Source of the DNA: JAEHDI01 sp035455185
GTDB lineage: Bacteria > Acidobacteriota > Terriglobia > Bryobacterales > Bryobacteraceae
Direction of reading: 5' to 3'
Length of the DNA: 54,293 bases
NCBI GenBank assembly: GCA_035455185.1
Contig: DATIFQ010000182.1
Span: 1-54,293, forward strand
Shown piece by piece: positions 52,006 to 54,293 of the stretch (positions are counted from its first letter, which is position 1; every line of letters starts with the position of its first letter). The notes beneath the pieces are model-generated. The model was not told where the DNA came from and searched no databases. It saw nothing but the letters and a program-made list of their open reading frames with translations. The position numbers and the translations under genes are program-made.

Positions 52006-52479
52006 CTAAGCACTGGCTTTCTGGGCCGCTTTGGGTTGAGTACGCATTTGCTGCATGAATTGCCGCATGGCGGCAACATGACCGGGCGAGCGGCGCTCGG
52101 ACCAGGATTCGAAACGCTGCGCCGCTTTTTCCATGTGTCCGAGGAACTGCTTGTCCGCGAACCGTTCCCGAGCCTGCGGGACGATGGACTTGAGGAGCTC
52201 CCAAACACCGAAAAACTCGCCACTGGTCTCGAAAAAGAGATCTTCATGGAGCAAGCCATAGTTAAGCAATGCACAGGCTTGCTCCCAGTAGCTCATCACC
52301 ATTCCTGCGAACGCGCCGGATTCCGTGCCAGGAGCTGCGATGCGCATGGCTTCCTCGAAAGTGTCCACGATGTAATTCTTAAAGAACCAGTCCCGTGCTT
52401 GGCGCAGCCTGGCCTCGCGGCGCAAATCATAGACCTGCAGGTGAAGTTGCGCCTGTTCGTGCGTGGGTTTTGTTTCCAT
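52006..52479 (-). CDS. Hypothetical protein (DUF4760-like)
   Basis: A 157-residue, mostly helical protein I do not securely recognise. Motifs include YDLRREARLRQARDWFFKNYI, SYWEQACALLNYGLLHEDLFFETSGEFFGVWE and a C-terminal RFMQQMRTQP tail; the WE-A-LL-YGL pattern is reminiscent of DUF4760-type proteins. No signal peptide. The ATG at 52479 has an AAGGAGA site nine bases upstream and is preferred to the longer frame. Confidence 0.6.
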   Translation of the reverse strand: METKPTHEQAQLHLQVYDLRREARLRQARDWFFKNYIVDTFEEAMRIAAPGTESGAFAGMVMSYWEQACALLNYGLLHEDLFFETSGEFFGVWELLKSIVPQARERFADKQFLGHMEKAAQRFESWSERRSPGHVAAMRQFMQQMRTQPKAAQKASA

Positions 52480-52703
52480 TGTTTCTTGTCTCCTTTTTTT
52501 GCTGTCAATCAACCGCGTTGAGCAGAGAGTGGCTCCAACGCAGATTCTGAATCCGTTCTATCTGTGAATCGAAAGGCATTTGCCCATATCGACAATGTGC
52601 GAGAAGTGTTTACAGGTGGCACATTTCCGTTCGATTACTTCGGTGAGTTCCCGATCCGTTCTTGCGTGCAGATTCGCCATCGTGGCGGTTCACGTAGTCT
52701 TTC
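52480..52703. other. Intergenic region, no gene seen
   Basis: 224 bases between the hypothetical gene and the TolC remnant. Short frames on the plus strand lack any recognisable content. A minus-strand TTGACA-like hexamer near 52509 could belong to the promoter of the hypothetical gene; nothing else is visible. Confidence 0.4.
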
Positions 52704-53048
52704 TCACGGTGTGCTGGGCGGCACCGACCAGCCCCCACCCAACGCTTTGTAAAGCGAGATTAAGCGGGTAACCACAGCGGTTTGGCTCTGAGCGAGCTGA
52801 TCCTCGTGTTCGGAGAGAGCGCGCTCGGCGTCGAGCACCGTCAGGAATTCCGCCAGCCCGGCCCGGTACTGCGCCTGCGCGAGTTCGAGTACCGTCCGAT
52901 CGGCTCGGATGACTCGTTGCAGGCGCTCGCAGCGTTCCTGCTCGTTGGAATAGCCGACAAGCGCGTTCTCCGTCTCTTCCAGCGCGGTCAAGACGGTCGA
53001 CCGGTGGGTGGCCTCCGCCTGCTTCACGCGCGCTTCCTGGTGGCGCGC
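52704..53048 (-). pseudogene. C-terminal remnant of a TolC/NodT-type outer-membrane efflux protein
   Basis: About 115 codons read as the last helices of an outer-membrane efflux protein: HQEARVKQAEATHRSTVL, the conserved ALEETENALVGY, AQAQYRAGLAEFLTVLDAERAL and LYKALGGGW before the stop. The N-terminal two-thirds, including the signal peptide and beta-strands, are missing; upstream of about 53048 the sequence becomes the opposite-strand sigma-54 activator. It is therefore a truncated gene. Confidence 0.8.
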
Positions 53049-53878
53049 GCCATTCACGCCCTCAGTGGCAGGCGGCAGGGAACGTTTGTCAAACTGAACT
53101 GCGCCGCCATTCCCACGGGCTTGCTCGAAAGCGAGACGTTCGGCCATGAGAAAGGCGCGTTTACCGGGGCGATCGCGCAGCGCGTCGGCCGGTTCGAGCT
53201 CGCGCACAAGGGGACAGTTTTCCTCGACGAGGTCGGCGAGATTCCGCTCGAGCTGCAGACCAAGCTGCTGCGCGTCTTGCAGGAACGGGAGTTCGAGCGG
53301 CTCGGCAGCTCACGGACGATGCGGACGGACGCCCGGGTCATCGGCGCAACCAACCGCACACGGGAGGACATGGTACGGGATCACAAGTTCGTTCCGACCT
53401 TTACTACCGGTTGAATGTCTTCCCAATTACCGTTCCCCCGCTGCGGGAGCGGCCGGAAGACATACCACTACTCGTCCGCTACTTCGTCCAGCAGTTTGCG
53501 CGGAGGATGAACAAGAGCGTAGCCACAATTCCTGCCGAGGACATGCGCGCACTGGTGAGCTACCCGTGGCCGGGAAATATTCGCGAACTGCAAAATCTGA
53601 TTGAGCGCGCGGTAATCCTCTCCTCGGGACCTGTTCTCGCGATTCCAGTGCAACAACTCGAAAAGGCAGCCGCATTGTCAGCGTCCGCGGCAGCCTCCGC
53701 ACCGGCCCCGGACGTGATTACGCTCGAAGACGCCGAACGGGAGGCTATTCTGCGAGCGCTGCGAAACTCCGGCGGCCGCGTCAGCGGCCAGCACGGGGCC
53801 GCGACTGCCCTCGGCACGAAACGGACCACTCTGCAGGCCAGGATGCGTAAGCTCGGCATAAACCCAAGAGGTATTTGA
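53037..53878 (+). pseudogene. Sigma-54-dependent activator, N-terminally truncated and frameshifted
   Basis: The sequence encodes the central AAA+ domain from LVARAIHALS, through the sigma-54 contact GAFTGA, Walker B GTVFLDEVGEIP, and ATNRTRE, up to HKF near 53390. There one base is missing relative to the family (…HKFRSDLYYRLNVF), and the rest (DLYYRLNVFPITVPPLRERPEDIPLL, PWPGNIRELQNLIERAV, and a Fis-type HTH near GHAATALGTKRTTLQARMRK) continues in the +1-shifted frame to 53878. The Walker A motif and sensor domain are absent. It cannot make a working activator. Confidence 0.85.
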
Positions 53879-54093
53879 GCCGTTACGTATTCTGACCGGT
53901 GAGAAGCGTCGGCCGCTTTCAGCGGCACGTGGAACACAACCGAGTGGCGTGGAATTGCCGAAGAGCATGGATGCAGATTGTTTTGTCTTCGGATAGCTGG
54001 CGGTGAGGGTGGGATTCGCTATCGCGACCGCCGCCCATTCTAAACACGTTGCCCTGTTTTCAATACGTTGGAGGCGTGGTGCTGACCAGCCCT
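53879..54093. other. Intergenic region, no gene seen
   Basis: 215 bases between the activator remnant and the right-edge partial gene. Only short low-quality frames are present, and no hairpin or promoter stands out. Confidence 0.4.
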
Positions 54094-54293
54094 TTAGGTG
54101 TGTTGCTCCTGCTTTTTCTGCCTACGCAGTTTTCTCCAAATCGGGATGTGGACCGCGTGATACCGCCATGCGACGCCGATCCAGATCAGGAGGCGTTGCA
54201 TCAATGAGTCCGTGCCAACATAGTCAGCTCGGATCTCTCCGGCCATACCGGCCGAAACATAGGTGAGATAGCGCGTACCCACAATGCTGGCAT
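54094..54293 (-). CDS. Unidentified protein, C-terminal end only
   Basis: The frame is open from the right edge to a TAA at 54094. The readable tail contains IVGTRYLTYVSAGMAGEIRA and LLIWIGVAWRYHAVHIPIWR followed by a basic, glutamine-rich end (KKQEQHT). The hydrophobic, tryptophan-rich part may be a membrane segment. I do not recognise the family; the start lies outside the window. Confidence 0.4.
   Translation of the reverse strand, partial: ASIVGTRYLTYVSAGMAGEIRADYVGTDSLMQRLLIWIGVAWRYHAVHIPIWRKLRRQKKQEQHT

Noticed and set aside
53390..53391. Programmed frameshift in the sigma-54 activator
   Set aside because: The gene also lacks its N-terminal third and Walker A motif, so decay is the simpler reading.

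Overview
The window looks like a chromosomal segment of an Acidobacteriota genome of the Bryobacterales/Solibacter type. This is inferred from gene content, not from a marker gene: GC-rich genes throughout, a very large TonB-dependent receptor with an N-terminal carboxypeptidase-regulatory-like domain, two FG-GAP/ASPIC-UnbV (CRTAC1-like) proteins, Tat-exported sulfatase, Gfo/Idh/MocA and amidohydrolase proteins, a DinB/DUF1579 pair, and an outer membrane (lpxB, Tol-Pal, FadL, TolC remnant). No rRNA, tRNA or CRISPR array was seen.

Layout. 1-1.9 kb: a partial conserved gene at the left edge and an IS110-family transposase flanked by strongly folded non-coding DNA. 1.9-5 kb: lpxB overlapping a secreted M1-aminopeptidase-like protein that has lost all its zinc ligands. 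5-14.8 kb: metabolic and housekeeping genes (amidohydrolase, MrfA-type helicase, PilZ protein, small PGPGW membrane protein, ZIP transporter, amidase, plant-type phosphofructokinase). 14.8-25.2 kb: a long minus-strand run whose upstream half is a complete Tol-Pal cluster (tolQ, tolR, tolA/tonB-like, tolB, pal, cpoB), followed by deoC, an aroD-aroE fusion, an exported metallohydrolase and a sulfatase.

25.3-30.3 kb: recN, with a promoter that predicts a leaderless mRNA, then an iron locus in which a membrane-anchored DtxR-type regulator fused to two FeoA domains overlaps, by ATGA junctions, a FeoB that is split into separate GTPase and permease genes. 30.3-36.7 kb: a three-gene esterase/amidohydrolase operon, a B12-binding radical SAM enzyme, an RRM RNA-binding protein and a Gfo/Idh/MocA oxidoreductase. 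36.8-42.2 kb: an O-methyltransferase with an apparent export signal, a 5'-truncated Gfo/Idh/MocA remnant, a FadL-type porin and a U32/RlhA-type protein.

42.3-50.6 kb: a TonB-dependent receptor, two divergent CRTAC1-like proteins and a TPR protein, an arrangement suggesting a cell-surface system of unknown substrate. 50.8-54.3 kb is degenerating: a DinB-like gene with an in-frame stop next to an intact DUF1579 gene, a TolC C-terminal remnant butted against an N-terminally truncated, frameshifted sigma-54 activator, and an unidentified partial gene at the right edge.

The most unusual elements are the membrane-tethered DtxR-FeoA-FeoA regulator with split FeoB, the IS110 element with candidate bridge-RNA structures, the pseudo-peptidase overlapping lpxB, and several promoters whose -10 boxes lie only 4-9 nt from the start codon.
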